Made by a program: the position numbers and the translations under genes. This document shows, piece after piece, positions 19,008 through 28,839 of a stretch of DNA of 64,000 nt (within the stretch, counting starts at the first letter, position 1; the number at the start of each line of letters is the position of its first letter). This DNA is from an uncultured Prevotella sp. (GTDB lineage Bacteria > Bacteroidota > Bacteroidia > Bacteroidales > Bacteroidaceae). Below the pieces are notes generated by a model. That model was not told where the DNA came from and made no database searches. It saw only the letters and a program-made list of their open reading frames with translations. Location of the stretch: the NCBI GenBank assembly GCA_946612625.1, contig CAMOEW010000002.1, forward strand, positions 52,221 through 116,220. The letters run 5' to 3'.

Positions 19008-19220
19008 TTATGCCTCAGGTGCAGCCTCCTTTATGTCGTCAACGAGATCGTTCACCTCCTTGCGGCTCAGCTTGATATTATGCTGCTTGCAGAAATCGTC
19101 AACAGCAGCGGTGATTTTAGTGCGTGTGTCGGCACCTTTTTCCGGTGCAAGCAGCAAACCGATAACAGCACCTGCAACAGCTCCTCCGAGGAAAGCTCCA
19201 AGATAACCTAAACTTCTCAT
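19008..19220 (-). CDS. YtxH-domain protein
   Basis: LGAFLGGAVAGAVIGLLLAPEKGADTRTKI, the YtxH signature. Confidence 0.88.
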   Translation of the reverse strand: MRSLGYLGAFLGGAVAGAVIGLLLAPEKGADTRTKITAAVDDFCKQHNIKLSRKEVNDLVDDIKEAAPEA

Positions 19221-19445
19221 AGTCTAAATATTTTTTTAAGTTAAACATTTGTTGTGTCTGCAAATATACATAATATTTTCGAGAAAGCCCAATTTTTGCT
19301 GTCTTTTTTTGTAAAAAAAGATAGTATTTTCTGTATTTAACAAACTTTATGCACCTTTTTAGACGTTTTTCGGATGATAATTCGTAATTTCGCGCAAAAA
19401 TTGAACCAGAATAATAATTAGTAAGTATTTTAATAAGACTGAAAA

Positions 19446-19949
19446 ATGAAGAAGTACACAGTATTATGCGCAGTTGCTTGTGCAGCATTAGCTTTCACGG
19501 GTTGTAAATCTACAAGTACCTCCTACCGTCAGGTATATGACAAGGCAAAGCAAGCCGAGGAGCAGTCGGTACAGGGCAGTCAGTCGGTTCAGGAAGAGGC
19601 AGCAGTAGTCACTCCAATGGTAACAAAGCAGGCCAACCAGACCGCCGTTGTTGACAATGGCGACAATATCCGTGTTCGCGAAGAGAATGTATCGCTTGTG
19701 AGCGGAAGCGGTCTGAAGGCATTCAGCGTTGTTGTCGGCTCATTCAGTGTGAAACCCAATGCTGACGGTTTGCAGCAGCGTCTCCGCGAGGCTGGCTACG
19801 ATGCACAGGTTGCCGTAAACAATCAGGTAACTCCTCCGATGTATCGTGTTATCATCACAACTTTTGACACAAAGGTTGATGCTGAGAATAGCCGCAATGA
19901 GCTGAAGGCAAAGTATGCTGATGCATGGCTTCTTTATAAGAAGAACTAA
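19446..19949 (+). CDS. SPOR-domain lipoprotein
   Basis: Lipobox FTGCKS and SPOR domain (FSVVVGSFSVKPNADGLQQRLREAGYDAQVAVN...YRVIITTFDTKVDAENSRNELKAKY). Confidence 0.9.
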   Translation: MKKYTVLCAVACAALAFTGCKSTSTSYRQVYDKAKQAEEQSVQGSQSVQEEAAVVTPMVTKQANQTAVVDNGDNIRVREENVSLVSGSGLKAFSVVVGSFSVKPNADGLQQRLREAGYDAQVAVNNQVTPPMYRVIITTFDTKVDAENSRNELKAKYADAWLLYKKN

Positions 19950-19976
19950 ACATCACTTTCCGTATTATCAACAAAG

Positions 19977-20393
19977 GTGGCACGCATCCTTTCAATAGAT
20001 TACGGTAAGAAGCGAACAGGACTTGCAGTCACCGATCCGCTACAGATAATAGCTGGCGGATTGGCGACTGTTGCTACATCAGAGCTGATGTCGTTTCTCG
20101 ACAGCTATATAGCCAAGGAGCCTGTTGAACTGATAGTAATAGGAAAGCCTGTTCAGCCCAACGGCAAGCCGAGTGAGAACTTAGCACGCGTGGAGCAGTT
20201 TGTGGCTCTCTGGAAGAAGACCCATCCAGGACTTCCAATCGAATACTACGACGAGCGTTTCACGTCGGTGATTGCTCATAAGACAATGATCGACGGAGGT
20301 TTGAAGAGGAAAGCACGACAGAACAAGGCTCTCGTAGATGAAATTAGTGCCACTATCATACTTGAAGACTACATGAAATTTAAGAATCCGTAA
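19977..20393 (+). CDS. ruvX: Putative pre-16S rRNA nuclease/Holliday junction resolvase RuvX (GTG start)
   Basis: ARILSIDYGKKRTGLAVTDPLQIIA...VIGKPVQPNG...YDERFTSVIA. Confidence 0.95.
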   Translation: MARILSIDYGKKRTGLAVTDPLQIIAGGLATVATSELMSFLDSYIAKEPVELIVIGKPVQPNGKPSENLARVEQFVALWKKTHPGLPIEYYDERFTSVIAHKTMIDGGLKRKARQNKALVDEISATIILEDYMKFKNP

Positions 20394-20412
20394 ATCTTAA
20401 TTCTCAATTCAA

Positions 20413-20976
20413 ATGACATTACCTATTTATATATATGGTCAGCCGGTGCTGAGAAAAGTGGCCGACGATATTACAGCCGACTATCCCGACCTGAAAGGAT
20501 TTATTGCCGACATGTGGGAAACACTCGCTGAAAGCGAGGGTATCGGATTGGCTGCGCCACAGGTGGGTAAGTCGGTGCGCGTAGTGGTTATCGACCTCGA
20601 TGCCATATCCGACGACCTGCCAGAATACAAGGGTTTCAAAAACGTGTATATCAATCCACATATCATTGAAGTTGACGATAGCAAAACATCGGCATCAGAA
20701 GAAGGGTGTCTGTCGCTGCCCGGCATACATGAGAAAGTTACACGACCCACGCGCATACACGCAACATGGCTCGACGAGAGTTTCACCAAACACGACGAAT
20801 GGGTAGAGGGGTATCTTGCACGGGTGATGCAACATGAGTTCGACCATCTTGAAGGCCACATGTTCATCGACCATATCACCCCATTGCGCAAACAGCTTAT
20901 CAAGGGCAAGCTTCGCTCATTACTTCAAGGGCGCTACAGCTGTGGCTACAAGACTAAAGCGGCGCCGAAGCGCTAA
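20413..20976 (+). CDS. def: Peptide deformylase
   Basis: GIGLAAPQVG, EEGCLSLPG, MQHEFDHLEGHMFID. Confidence 0.98.
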   Translation: MTLPIYIYGQPVLRKVADDITADYPDLKGFIADMWETLAESEGIGLAAPQVGKSVRVVVIDLDAISDDLPEYKGFKNVYINPHIIEVDDSKTSASEEGCLSLPGIHEKVTRPTRIHATWLDESFTKHDEWVEGYLARVMQHEFDHLEGHMFIDHITPLRKQLIKGKLRSLLQGRYSCGYKTKAAPKR

Positions 20977-21033
20977 AGCACACTGGTGCGTTAGCTAATG
21001 TATAATGGATGACAGATAGTGGATAATTGATAA

Positions 21034-23037
21034 TTGATGAGAGATTGTTTCAGGATACAGATTCGGAGATGGATTATTAATTTATCCATTGTTCTTTCTG
21101 CTTTTTCCTTCGGAGTGCAGCACGTATCTGCACAATATAACACCGACCGACTGCTGATTACCGGTCGAAGTGCGCTCTTCTATGAAGACTACGTTCTGGC
21201 CATACAGTATTTCAACCAGGTAATCAGTATGAAGCCATATCTCTACGAACCATGGTTCTTCCGTGGCGTGGCGAAGTACTACCTCGATGATTTCACGGGG
21301 GCAGAGGCAGACTGTTCAGAGGCTCTCAGGCGCAATCCCTACGTTGTGGGACTCTATGAGCTACGCGGACTGACACGCATCCAGCAAAAAAAATTCACGG
21401 AGGCTGTCCAGGATTATTCTAAGGCACTGAAGTATGCCCCCGACCAGCAGTCGCTGTGGCATAACCGCATATTATGCCGAATAGAAAACAAGGAGTACGA
21501 TGCTGCTCATCGCGATATTGACACTCTGCTCACCCACTGGAGCAAGTATGCTCGCGGATATAACATGCGTGCCGAGGTGTTTCTGCTTCAGAAAGACACC
21601 CTCAAGGCAGCCGAGATGCTCGACAAAAGCCTCGAACTCGATGCCTTCGATGAACAGACATGGACTGTCAGGGGAGCCATCTTCCTGTCGCAGAGCAAAT
21701 GGAAGGAGGCTGAGGAGTATATATCCAAGGCCATCCATCTGCAGCCCAAGCTTGCCGGAAATTACATCAACCGTGCACTTGCCCGCGTAAACCTTAACAA
21801 TCTGCGCGGAGGCATGAGCGACTACGACATGGCTCTCGACCTGGATCCAAACAATTTCCTCGGGCATTACAACCGTGGACTGCTGCGGGCGCAGGTGGGC
21901 GACGACAACCGTGCCATCAGCGACTTCGACTTCGTATTGAATCTGGAACCCGACAATCTGATGGCACTCTTCAACCGTGCGCTGCTACTTGACAAGACCG
22001 GCAACTTGCGCGGAGCCATACGTGACTATTCAAAAGTAATCAATGAATATCCGAATTTCTGGTTCGGACTACAGCAGCGAGCCCAGTGTTATCGCAAGCT
22101 TGGCAACAAGAAACAGGCGGAACTCGACGAATTCCGCATTTTCAAGGCACAGATGGACAAGCGTGCCGGAAAGCAGCCCCGTCTGAACAAACGGCAGTTG
22201 CGCAAGCGTCACGACGACGAAGACATGGACAAATACAACCAGCTGGTGGTTGCCGACGAAGAGAACCGCGAGCCGGAATACAAAAATGCATATCGAGGAC
22301 GTGTTCAGAACCACAATTTCGACGTTGCATATCAGCCAATGTATTACCTCACCACCGAGGATGTGCGAATGGATGTACGCAAATACGTTGCCTTCGACCG
22401 AGAGGTTGAACAGTTCAACATCGCAAACAAAGACATGAGGCATATCTATGTGAACAGTCTCTCGCCACAGCTCGACGAAGACCTCACGTCACTTTACTTC
22501 GCACGTATCGATACTCTCAATGCTGCCATCCAGCGTGCAAAGACAATGGCCGAGACGAAGCCACTGCTTATCCACCGGGCAATAGCCTATAGCGTAATAC
22601 AGAACTTTACGAGTGCTATCGACGACCTCACCACACTGGTGCTTGAGGATTCCACTCAGATGCTTGCGTACTGGCAGCGAGCTGTTTGCCAGCAGAAGCT
22701 CAACGACTTCAATGCCTCGCAAGGCACTAATATCGAGATGCAGAAAGCCAACGTGCTTTCCGACCTGTCGCGTGCCATTTCCCTCAGCCAGTCGAACCCC
22801 TATCTGTATTATAATCGTGGCAACGTATATGCCGACCGAAAAGACTATGCCCATGCGCTCGACGACTACTGCCGGGCACTCGAGCTCGACCGCAATCTTG
22901 CCGAGGCATACTATAACCGTGGACTTGTGTATATATATAAAGGCGATATCGATGCAGGAATCTCCGACCTCAGCAAGGCAGGTGAACAAGGGCTATATAC
23001 CGCATATAGTGTGATAAAAAAATACAGAAAGAAATGA
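21034..23037 (+). CDS. Large secreted TPR-repeat protein
   Basis: Signal peptide and about ten TPR motifs (e.g. LDPNNFLGHYNRGLLRAQVGDDNRAISDFDFVL). Confidence 0.88.
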   Translation: MMRDCFRIQIRRWIINLSIVLSAFSFGVQHVSAQYNTDRLLITGRSALFYEDYVLAIQYFNQVISMKPYLYEPWFFRGVAKYYLDDFTGAEADCSEALRRNPYVVGLYELRGLTRIQQKKFTEAVQDYSKALKYAPDQQSLWHNRILCRIENKEYDAAHRDIDTLLTHWSKYARGYNMRAEVFLLQKDTLKAAEMLDKSLELDAFDEQTWTVRGAIFLSQSKWKEAEEYISKAIHLQPKLAGNYINRALARVNLNNLRGGMSDYDMALDLDPNNFLGHYNRGLLRAQVGDDNRAISDFDFVLNLEPDNLMALFNRALLLDKTGNLRGAIRDYSKVINEYPNFWFGLQQRAQCYRKLGNKKQAELDEFRIFKAQMDKRAGKQPRLNKRQLRKRHDDEDMDKYNQLVVADEENREPEYKNAYRGRVQNHNFDVAYQPMYYLTTEDVRMDVRKYVAFDREVEQFNIANKDMRHIYVNSLSPQLDEDLTSLYFARIDTLNAAIQRAKTMAETKPLLIHRAIAYSVIQNFTSAIDDLTTLVLEDSTQMLAYWQRAVCQQKLNDFNASQGTNIEMQKANVLSDLSRAISLSQSNPYLYYNRGNVYADRKDYAHALDDYCRALELDRNLAEAYYNRGLVYIYKGDIDAGISDLSKAGEQGLYTAYSVIKKYRKK

Positions 23038-24449
23038 GAATTATTTCTTCGATTCTGTTGTTATTGTTTTTTTTTCAGACCGAAGCCCGAACACTCCGTG
23101 TGCTTGCAATCGGCAACAGTTTTTCAGAAGATGCCGTTGAGCAATATCTCTACGAGTTGGCACTTGCTCAGGGCGACACACTGATTATCGGCAATGCATA
23201 TATCGGAGGTTGCAGCATCGACCGACATTGGAACAACAGCCAGACCGGCAAAACAGACTACGCCTATCGAAAGATAGTGGATGGAGTAAAGACAAATATC
23301 AAGCCTATCGATCTGGCGACCATTGTAGGCGACGAGCCTTGGGACATAATTTCGCTGCAGCAGGCAAGTCCGCTGTCGGGCGACACTACATCGTTCGGCA
23401 ATCTGCAGAATCTATGGAACTTTGTGTGCGAAAAATCCACTAATGCAAATATGGAGATTGTGTGGCATCTCACGTGGGCTTACCCGCAATCGTCAAAATC
23501 GAACAGCTTCGCACGCTACGGACGCAGTCAGCAACGCATGTACAAAGACATCATCGCAACAGCGCGCTACGAATTGCCTAAAGTGGGAATAGAGCGTGTG
23601 GTGCCTACAGGACGCACCATTCAGCGAGGTCGCCGTGTGGTGGGCGATGTACTCAATCGCGACGACATCCACCTCTCGCTCACTGCCGGTCGCTATGCTG
23701 CTGCTTGTACGTGGTGTGAGTTCCTCACGAGGCGCTGTGTGGTAGGAAACAGTTTCCGCCCACGGTCGGTGGGCGATGCCACAGCCCTGAAGTTGCAGTC
23801 GGCAGCCCACAAGGCGATGATGAACGATGCCTTGTGTCCCGACGATACGCTGCGCGTGCTGTGGGTGGGCAATACGCGACTTATCGACGACCGGCTGGTT
23901 AATATGGTAGGCCGTCTGGCCGATTCTCAGGGCGTAAAGCTGTCTATGCGCCGTGTCAACGTTGGTCCTGCAGAATCATATATGAACAGTAATGCCCTTA
24001 GCAGCACTCTTGCAGAGGGAGGCTGGGACTTTGTCGTGATGCAAGACCGCAATTCCGACGTTGAGGCTCTTGCCACATTATACTCACCAGACGTCGAGGT
24101 GGTTTCCGTCATGACTTGGAAACATCACGGCAACGTGCTGCCACTGGGCTACCCATTCAGTAACGACTACGGCCATCTGCCCGACAAACTGTCAAATAAA
24201 AAATATATTGGTATTGCTGCTCCTGTTGGGAAGGCTTGGAAGAAGGTGCGCACCGAACGCCCTACCTACACGCTCTTCCACAACAAGGAACGTAGCATTA
24301 CCAATATCGGATATTATCTTACGGCAAACGTCATTTTCGCCACTCTATACAAGAAGCCATTCCGTTCGCCATATACTGCCGGTCTGAAGACCAATATTGC
24401 CTACTATTTGCAGCAGACGGCACAAAGCATTACTGCTGCTGCTTTATAA
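23034..24449 (+). CDS. DUF4886-like secreted protein with tandem SGNH-fold halves
   Basis: LRVLAIGNSFSEDAVEQYLYELA in the first half, LRVLWVGNTRLIDDRLVNMVGRLA in the second; overlaps the TPR gene stop. Confidence 0.7.
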   Translation: MRIISSILLLLFFFQTEARTLRVLAIGNSFSEDAVEQYLYELALAQGDTLIIGNAYIGGCSIDRHWNNSQTGKTDYAYRKIVDGVKTNIKPIDLATIVGDEPWDIISLQQASPLSGDTTSFGNLQNLWNFVCEKSTNANMEIVWHLTWAYPQSSKSNSFARYGRSQQRMYKDIIATARYELPKVGIERVVPTGRTIQRGRRVVGDVLNRDDIHLSLTAGRYAAACTWCEFLTRRCVVGNSFRPRSVGDATALKLQSAAHKAMMNDALCPDDTLRVLWVGNTRLIDDRLVNMVGRLADSQGVKLSMRRVNVGPAESYMNSNALSSTLAEGGWDFVVMQDRNSDVEALATLYSPDVEVVSVMTWKHHGNVLPLGYPFSNDYGHLPDKLSNKKYIGIAAPVGKAWKKVRTERPTYTLFHNKERSITNIGYYLTANVIFATLYKKPFRSPYTAGLKTNIAYYLQQTAQSITAAAL

Positions 24450-24915
24450 TACCGTCGGCAATCAGCTTTTGCTTCAACTGCGGTCTGAGTACCGTGACTG
24501 TTACTCGCTTGTTTTTTATCACCTTGTTGCGTTTACCGGTGGTTGATCCCCATCGGCGGTCGTCGGTGTTCACGTAGTTACGGTATTCGCCTTTGTCCTG
24601 GAAGAACACATTGAAGTAGTCTTCGTATTTCCGGCGCGCATTCATCTCATAGATGAGTGGGCGAGTATCGCATCCCTGCAGCCCGCCACGAATGCCATCG
24701 AAAATAACAGCAGCCACAGCATCTTTCTTCGCCTGCTCAATAGCGTCACGGCGATTTTTCCCGGTTCCGGTGACGCGTACAGTCTGGCTGCCATCACCCT
24801 CTACACCAAGACATTCGATAGCCTCTTTCTGGTAAGTGGCGCGCTTCTGGGCCATTGCCTCAGAGCCGCAAAATAACAATCCAGCAATGAGAGCCATAAA
24901 AAACTGCTTTTTCAT
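24430..24915 (-). CDS. Exported protein, paralogue of 26890-27405; LPP20/FlgT-N-like
   Basis: Signal peptide; RVTGTGKNRRDAIEQAKKDAVAAVIFDGIRGG...YFNVFFQDKGEYRNYVN...LKQKLIADGII. Confidence 0.6.
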   Translation of the reverse strand: MKKQFFMALIAGLLFCGSEAMAQKRATYQKEAIECLGVEGDGSQTVRVTGTGKNRRDAIEQAKKDAVAAVIFDGIRGGLQGCDTRPLIYEMNARRKYEDYFNVFFQDKGEYRNYVNTDDRRWGSTTGKRNKVIKNKRVTVTVLRPQLKQKLIADGIIKQQQ

Positions 24916-24948
24916 ACTAAGTCTTTTTATATGGTTAAACAACATGGT

Positions 24949-25890
24949 TTACCACCATGAATGATAGTGATGGCGTACCACCACGCGCGGACGGCTCTTC
25001 GCCCATGCCACTGCCACGTCGCGGCAGGCTTTAATGCGTGCGGTCTGAAGAGTCTGGGCAGCCTTCAACCGAGCTTTGTCCATAGCCACATCGTCGGCAT
25101 ACTTCTTATCGGTCACGCTCTTTACACGAGCCTCTATACGCTTCATTAGCGACTGAGCCTCGCCGTAGCATGATGCACTTGAGTTAATCTGGCCAAGCAG
25201 TCGCATTGCTTCCTCGGCAGTAGGACCCGGATTGGGGTCTGAAGCCCAAAGTGCCTGTGCCTGAGTGAGAATCTGCTTTGCATCGTGATTCAGATGAGCC
25301 GAATACACGTTTTCCATCATTGATACAGCCTGATTGTAGCAGTTCGACTCGTTGGGAATGAACGACAGCTCGTAGAGTGCCTCTTCCCATTTCTGTGCAG
25401 TCACCAGGCCTTTGGCTTTGGCAATGATGCTCGGTCCGTTCTGGTTGTAGTAGTCGATGATGCGCTGGCGCGACTCGGCCACGATTTTCTTCAGCTCAGG
25501 CGTGGCGCGAATATTCTTCAGCGCCGACGTCATTGCCTGGCCTTGCGAGTTGCCTATGCCGAGTGCTTCCATCGATGTTGATCCGAAACAAGCTCCGCCC
25601 TGGTCGTCGCCGATGGCAAATGTTATTTCCAGATGCTGAATGAGCTTCGATCCACTCACTTCTCGCTGAAGTGCTGCCACTTTGCAGGCGAGAACGAAGC
25701 GTCCGCCGTAGCCACTCTGCAGACCAAGGCTTGAGATAACGTTTCGCAGACGGTTTTCAACTATCTGTGTATTGTTCTCGTTCAGACCGTCTATGGCAGA
25801 GTCAACCATTGGTGTAAGCATTATCTGCGCTTGTGAAGGCAGGAATGCTAACGCAGCAACAATTGTTGCTAAGAATTTCTTTTTCATCAT
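24949..25890 (-). CDS. Exported protein with CsgG/FlgT-M-like N-terminal half and helical C-terminus
   Basis: Signal peptide; NNTQIVENRLRNVISSLGLQSGYGGRFVLACKVAALQREVSGSKLIQHLEITFAIGD; helical, Ala-rich C-terminus. Confidence 0.6.
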   Translation of the reverse strand: MMKKKFLATIVAALAFLPSQAQIMLTPMVDSAIDGLNENNTQIVENRLRNVISSLGLQSGYGGRFVLACKVAALQREVSGSKLIQHLEITFAIGDDQGGACFGSTSMEALGIGNSQGQAMTSALKNIRATPELKKIVAESRQRIIDYYNQNGPSIIAKAKGLVTAQKWEEALYELSFIPNESNCYNQAVSMMENVYSAHLNHDAKQILTQAQALWASDPNPGPTAEEAMRLLGQINSSASCYGEAQSLMKRIEARVKSVTDKKYADDVAMDKARLKAAQTLQTARIKACRDVAVAWAKSRPRVVVRHHYHSWW

Positions 25891-25914
25891 AGTCACACTT
25901 AAATTGTTAAACAA

Positions 25915-26865
25915 TCACTGTGCGTCAACACGGAACGATACCTCGCCGAGTCCGCCTCCAGCCTCTCTTACAACCTTAACACCGAGAGCGTTTCTTATTT
26001 CCTGAGTAATGGGACGTGCCCACTGCTTAGCGTCGATAGGACGTCCTGTAGCCTCGTCGTAGAATGGTATGCGAACGTCGTTGATTTCAAGACGGTTCGA
26101 CGTGCTCACGCCACGGTTTGCAGCATTGTTGATGGCTTTCTTGCTCACCCAGTCGAAGAGAAAGTCTTCATACACATCACCGTTGTCGCCAACCTCAGTC
26201 TCAAGGAAGTCGATGCTCGAATTGGCATCCACGTTGAAGATAACGTTGATCTTACGTCCGTTTTCCTTCAGATCCATGAAGTATGAAACCATCTGCTCGC
26301 AGAATTCCTCACTCTTGCCGGCAATCATTTGGCGCAGGTTGGTCTCAAGGTCTGTAACTCCATCCACCTTGCCCTGGCATAGTGCTATCTGCTGGCTCGT
26401 GTAGGCATCTACGGCTGCCATTTCAAATGACACGTTTATCATAGGCCCCATGTGAGTTACTGTCACATCGAGTTCGATTTTAATGTCAGGACGTGCCTGC
26501 TGAAGCAAGTCGTCGATAGCGTCTTTGCGAGTGGCCTTGCCCGTTGCTGACTTTGCCAAGTCCATTGCTCTTTGGCTAGAGGCTCTCTGTGTAAGAGCGA
26601 ACAGCTGCTTGGTCTCGAATCCACGGTCGTTGAGCACTTTCGTCGCAGCATTCACTCCGCGCTTCATTTCGTTGTTGTTGGCAGCAAGCTTATACTGTGG
26701 TATATATTCAATAACGCCATCGTTATCTACCTTTTCGGCCAGGCCGCTTTCAATCATCCACTTGTCTGACGGGAACACGATACATACGGGCATGTTGGCC
26801 TGCTGAGCAAGTGCCTGCAGCGAAGATACACAGCAGAATAGTAGTGTTGCAAATGTCTTTTTCAT
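25915..26865 (-). CDS. Exported DUF6175-like protein
   Basis: Signal peptide; PVCIVFPSDKWMIESG...DIKIELDVTVTHMGP...; family name from memory. Confidence 0.6.
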   Translation of the reverse strand: MKKTFATLLFCCVSSLQALAQQANMPVCIVFPSDKWMIESGLAEKVDNDGVIEYIPQYKLAANNNEMKRGVNAATKVLNDRGFETKQLFALTQRASSQRAMDLAKSATGKATRKDAIDDLLQQARPDIKIELDVTVTHMGPMINVSFEMAAVDAYTSQQIALCQGKVDGVTDLETNLRQMIAGKSEEFCEQMVSYFMDLKENGRKINVIFNVDANSSIDFLETEVGDNGDVYEDFLFDWVSKKAINNAANRGVSTSNRLEINDVRIPFYDEATGRPIDAKQWARPITQEIRNALGVKVVREAGGGLGEVSFRVDAQ

Positions 26866-26889
26866 AATTATATAATAGAAATTTGATGT

Positions 26890-27405
26890 TTAACGCCTGA
26901 AAATGTTACCAACACTTGTTATAATTCCGTCTTTCTCGAGACGCTTGCGCAGTCCGTTCACGTTCACCTGAACGAGCATGCCGACCTTATAGCGCTTGCT
27001 ATTAATCTTAATTACATCTCCTGCATATACCAGACCGCGGCTGGTGGCCTGTACGAACTGCTTGTATTCGCCAGAAGAGAAGAATGCGTCGAAGTATTCG
27101 CGATGGCTCTCATATCCGTCGGGAACAAGTGGTGGAACGTTGCCCTGCTTACCCATATCGCCGGCAACCAAACCTTTAAACAGAATTCCGTGGACAGCAT
27201 TGCGCATGTTGATTTCTTGCGTAACGGCTTCTTTCTTCCTGCCGAAGCTCCACACCTTGAATACCTTGAAACCACTGGTGGTTGCCTGGTGCTCTATCGA
27301 CAGACTGAGTTCATAGTCGTACATGTTCTGTCCTTCGTCGTCTTTTGCCTGTACCGTTCCGGTGACCATAGCGAAAGCAAGCATCAACAAATATACTTTT
27401 TTCAT
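26890..27405 (-). CDS. Exported protein, paralogue of 24430-24915
   Basis: NMRNAVHGILFKGLVAG...REYFDAFFSSGEYKQFVQ...NGLRKRLEKDGIITS aligns with the paralogue. Confidence 0.6.
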   Translation of the reverse strand: MKKVYLLMLAFAMVTGTVQAKDDEGQNMYDYELSLSIEHQATTSGFKVFKVWSFGRKKEAVTQEINMRNAVHGILFKGLVAGDMGKQGNVPPLVPDGYESHREYFDAFFSSGEYKQFVQATSRGLVYAGDVIKINSKRYKVGMLVQVNVNGLRKRLEKDGIITSVGNIFRR

Positions 27406-27432
27406 AATTTTCTGCTATTTATATGGTTAACA

Positions 27433-28812
27433 CTATTTTGCGAGCCTTATCATACATCCTTCGCCTATCTTCTTGCCAGGCTTCTCGTGGAACACGGTGT
27501 ATGGCGTAGAGCCTCCTTTCTCAGCCGATTCCTTATCGGTGGCAGCTCCTTCAAGTTCTATGCCGGCACCAGAACGGTTATCCCAAACGCAGCCTTTTTC
27601 TACTTTCACTGTTCCAACTTTTTTCCAGTCGATGAGTTCGGGGTCTTTCTCTGATGCCTGAGCCTCAAACACATCGAACTTGTCGCCATCTTTAACGCCT
27701 TCCTTCATTCCGATGAAAGCAGCGAGCTTATCGTCTGCCACATGCAGGGCCGACATCGGACGGAAGTTCTCATGGTCGCGCTGAAGAGCTGCTATAGCAG
27801 CATCAGTGCCTCGAACGGTTGCTCGTGCAATAAGCTTGTCGGTAGTGGCAGAAGCTTTCATTGTCAGTGTTGCAGGAGCAAATTTCGATGACTTACCAAC
27901 ATACTTCATCTTAAAGCTCGTGTCGGTCATGAACCCCTCGGGGTTGTTCCAGTATTTTGTATAGAAACGTGAGAGCGTAGCTTCATCCATATCGAGCTGG
28001 AAAAGATATGCGTTAGCCTTTACGAAGTAGCCCTTAATCATCGAAGTAGCAACGTCAACAGCTGCACTGGCAATTGTCGAACCAAGGCCCCCAATTAATG
28101 ATGCTCCTGTCTTTACGGCAGCCGACGCAATAGCGGCATATTCCTTGGCGTCGGTATAAGAATAGCGGATGACACAGACATAGCAGTTGGAGAGCAGTTT
28201 CACGCGTGCACCCATACCCTTTGCCAGTGCGTCCTGACCCTCTAAGGCTTTTGCGGCAGCCTGTGCCTCAGCACTTGCACCCTTCATTGCATACTTGAAG
28301 ATGAGGTAGCCGGAATTATCCCATTTGGTAGAGCCCTCGGGCTCTCCCTCGGCACAGTGGAAACGTGCTATAATCTTGTTAGCTGTGTGCTGTGCCTCGA
28401 AGTATTTCATCAGCTTGGCCACGTATTCGTTCTCATCACGTGCACCTGATGCCGTCTGTGGAGCAGCATTACCAGCAACAGCCTTGAGAAGTCCCATGCC
28501 ACCCTTCTTCTTTGTCTCCCCGTATGCCTTGATTTCTTCGGCAGTCACTTCCGGAAGCTTGGCAAAGTCGATGTGGCGCTCAGCGAGAGCAATGTCGTTG
28601 TAGCGCTCATAGTTTCTTGCAAATTGTATGGTGTCGAACGTGGCGTTCATATAGTTGCTTGCTTCCTTGTATTCCGCATTGGTTGGAGCCTCGTCCAACT
28701 TTATAATGTAAAGAGAGTTACGAATGTAGCTCTTATCGGGGTCGTCGGCTGCAAATGAAATTCCTGAGAATGCTGTGGCTGCCAATGCAGTCATAAGAAT
28801 AATTTTTTTCAT
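27433..28812 (-). CDS. Exported protein with FlgT-C-like tail
   Basis: Signal peptide; Ala-rich middle; DDKLAAFIGMKEGVKDGDKFDVFEAQ resembles FlgT-C/'VNLGKKDGVKVGDEF' domains. Confidence 0.6.
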   Translation of the reverse strand: MKKIILMTALAATAFSGISFAADDPDKSYIRNSLYIIKLDEAPTNAEYKEASNYMNATFDTIQFARNYERYNDIALAERHIDFAKLPEVTAEEIKAYGETKKKGGMGLLKAVAGNAAPQTASGARDENEYVAKLMKYFEAQHTANKIIARFHCAEGEPEGSTKWDNSGYLIFKYAMKGASAEAQAAAKALEGQDALAKGMGARVKLLSNCYVCVIRYSYTDAKEYAAIASAAVKTGASLIGGLGSTIASAAVDVATSMIKGYFVKANAYLFQLDMDEATLSRFYTKYWNNPEGFMTDTSFKMKYVGKSSKFAPATLTMKASATTDKLIARATVRGTDAAIAALQRDHENFRPMSALHVADDKLAAFIGMKEGVKDGDKFDVFEAQASEKDPELIDWKKVGTVKVEKGCVWDNRSGAGIELEGAATDKESAEKGGSTPYTVFHEKPGKKIGEGCMIRLAK

Positions 28813-28839
28813 AATTGTATTGTTTTTTTATTAAAAAAT

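Noticed and set aside
20972-20995. Hairpin GCTAAAGCAC/GTGCGTTAGC after def
   Set aside because: One mismatch and no T tract; could be a weak terminator but support is too thin to list as a feature.
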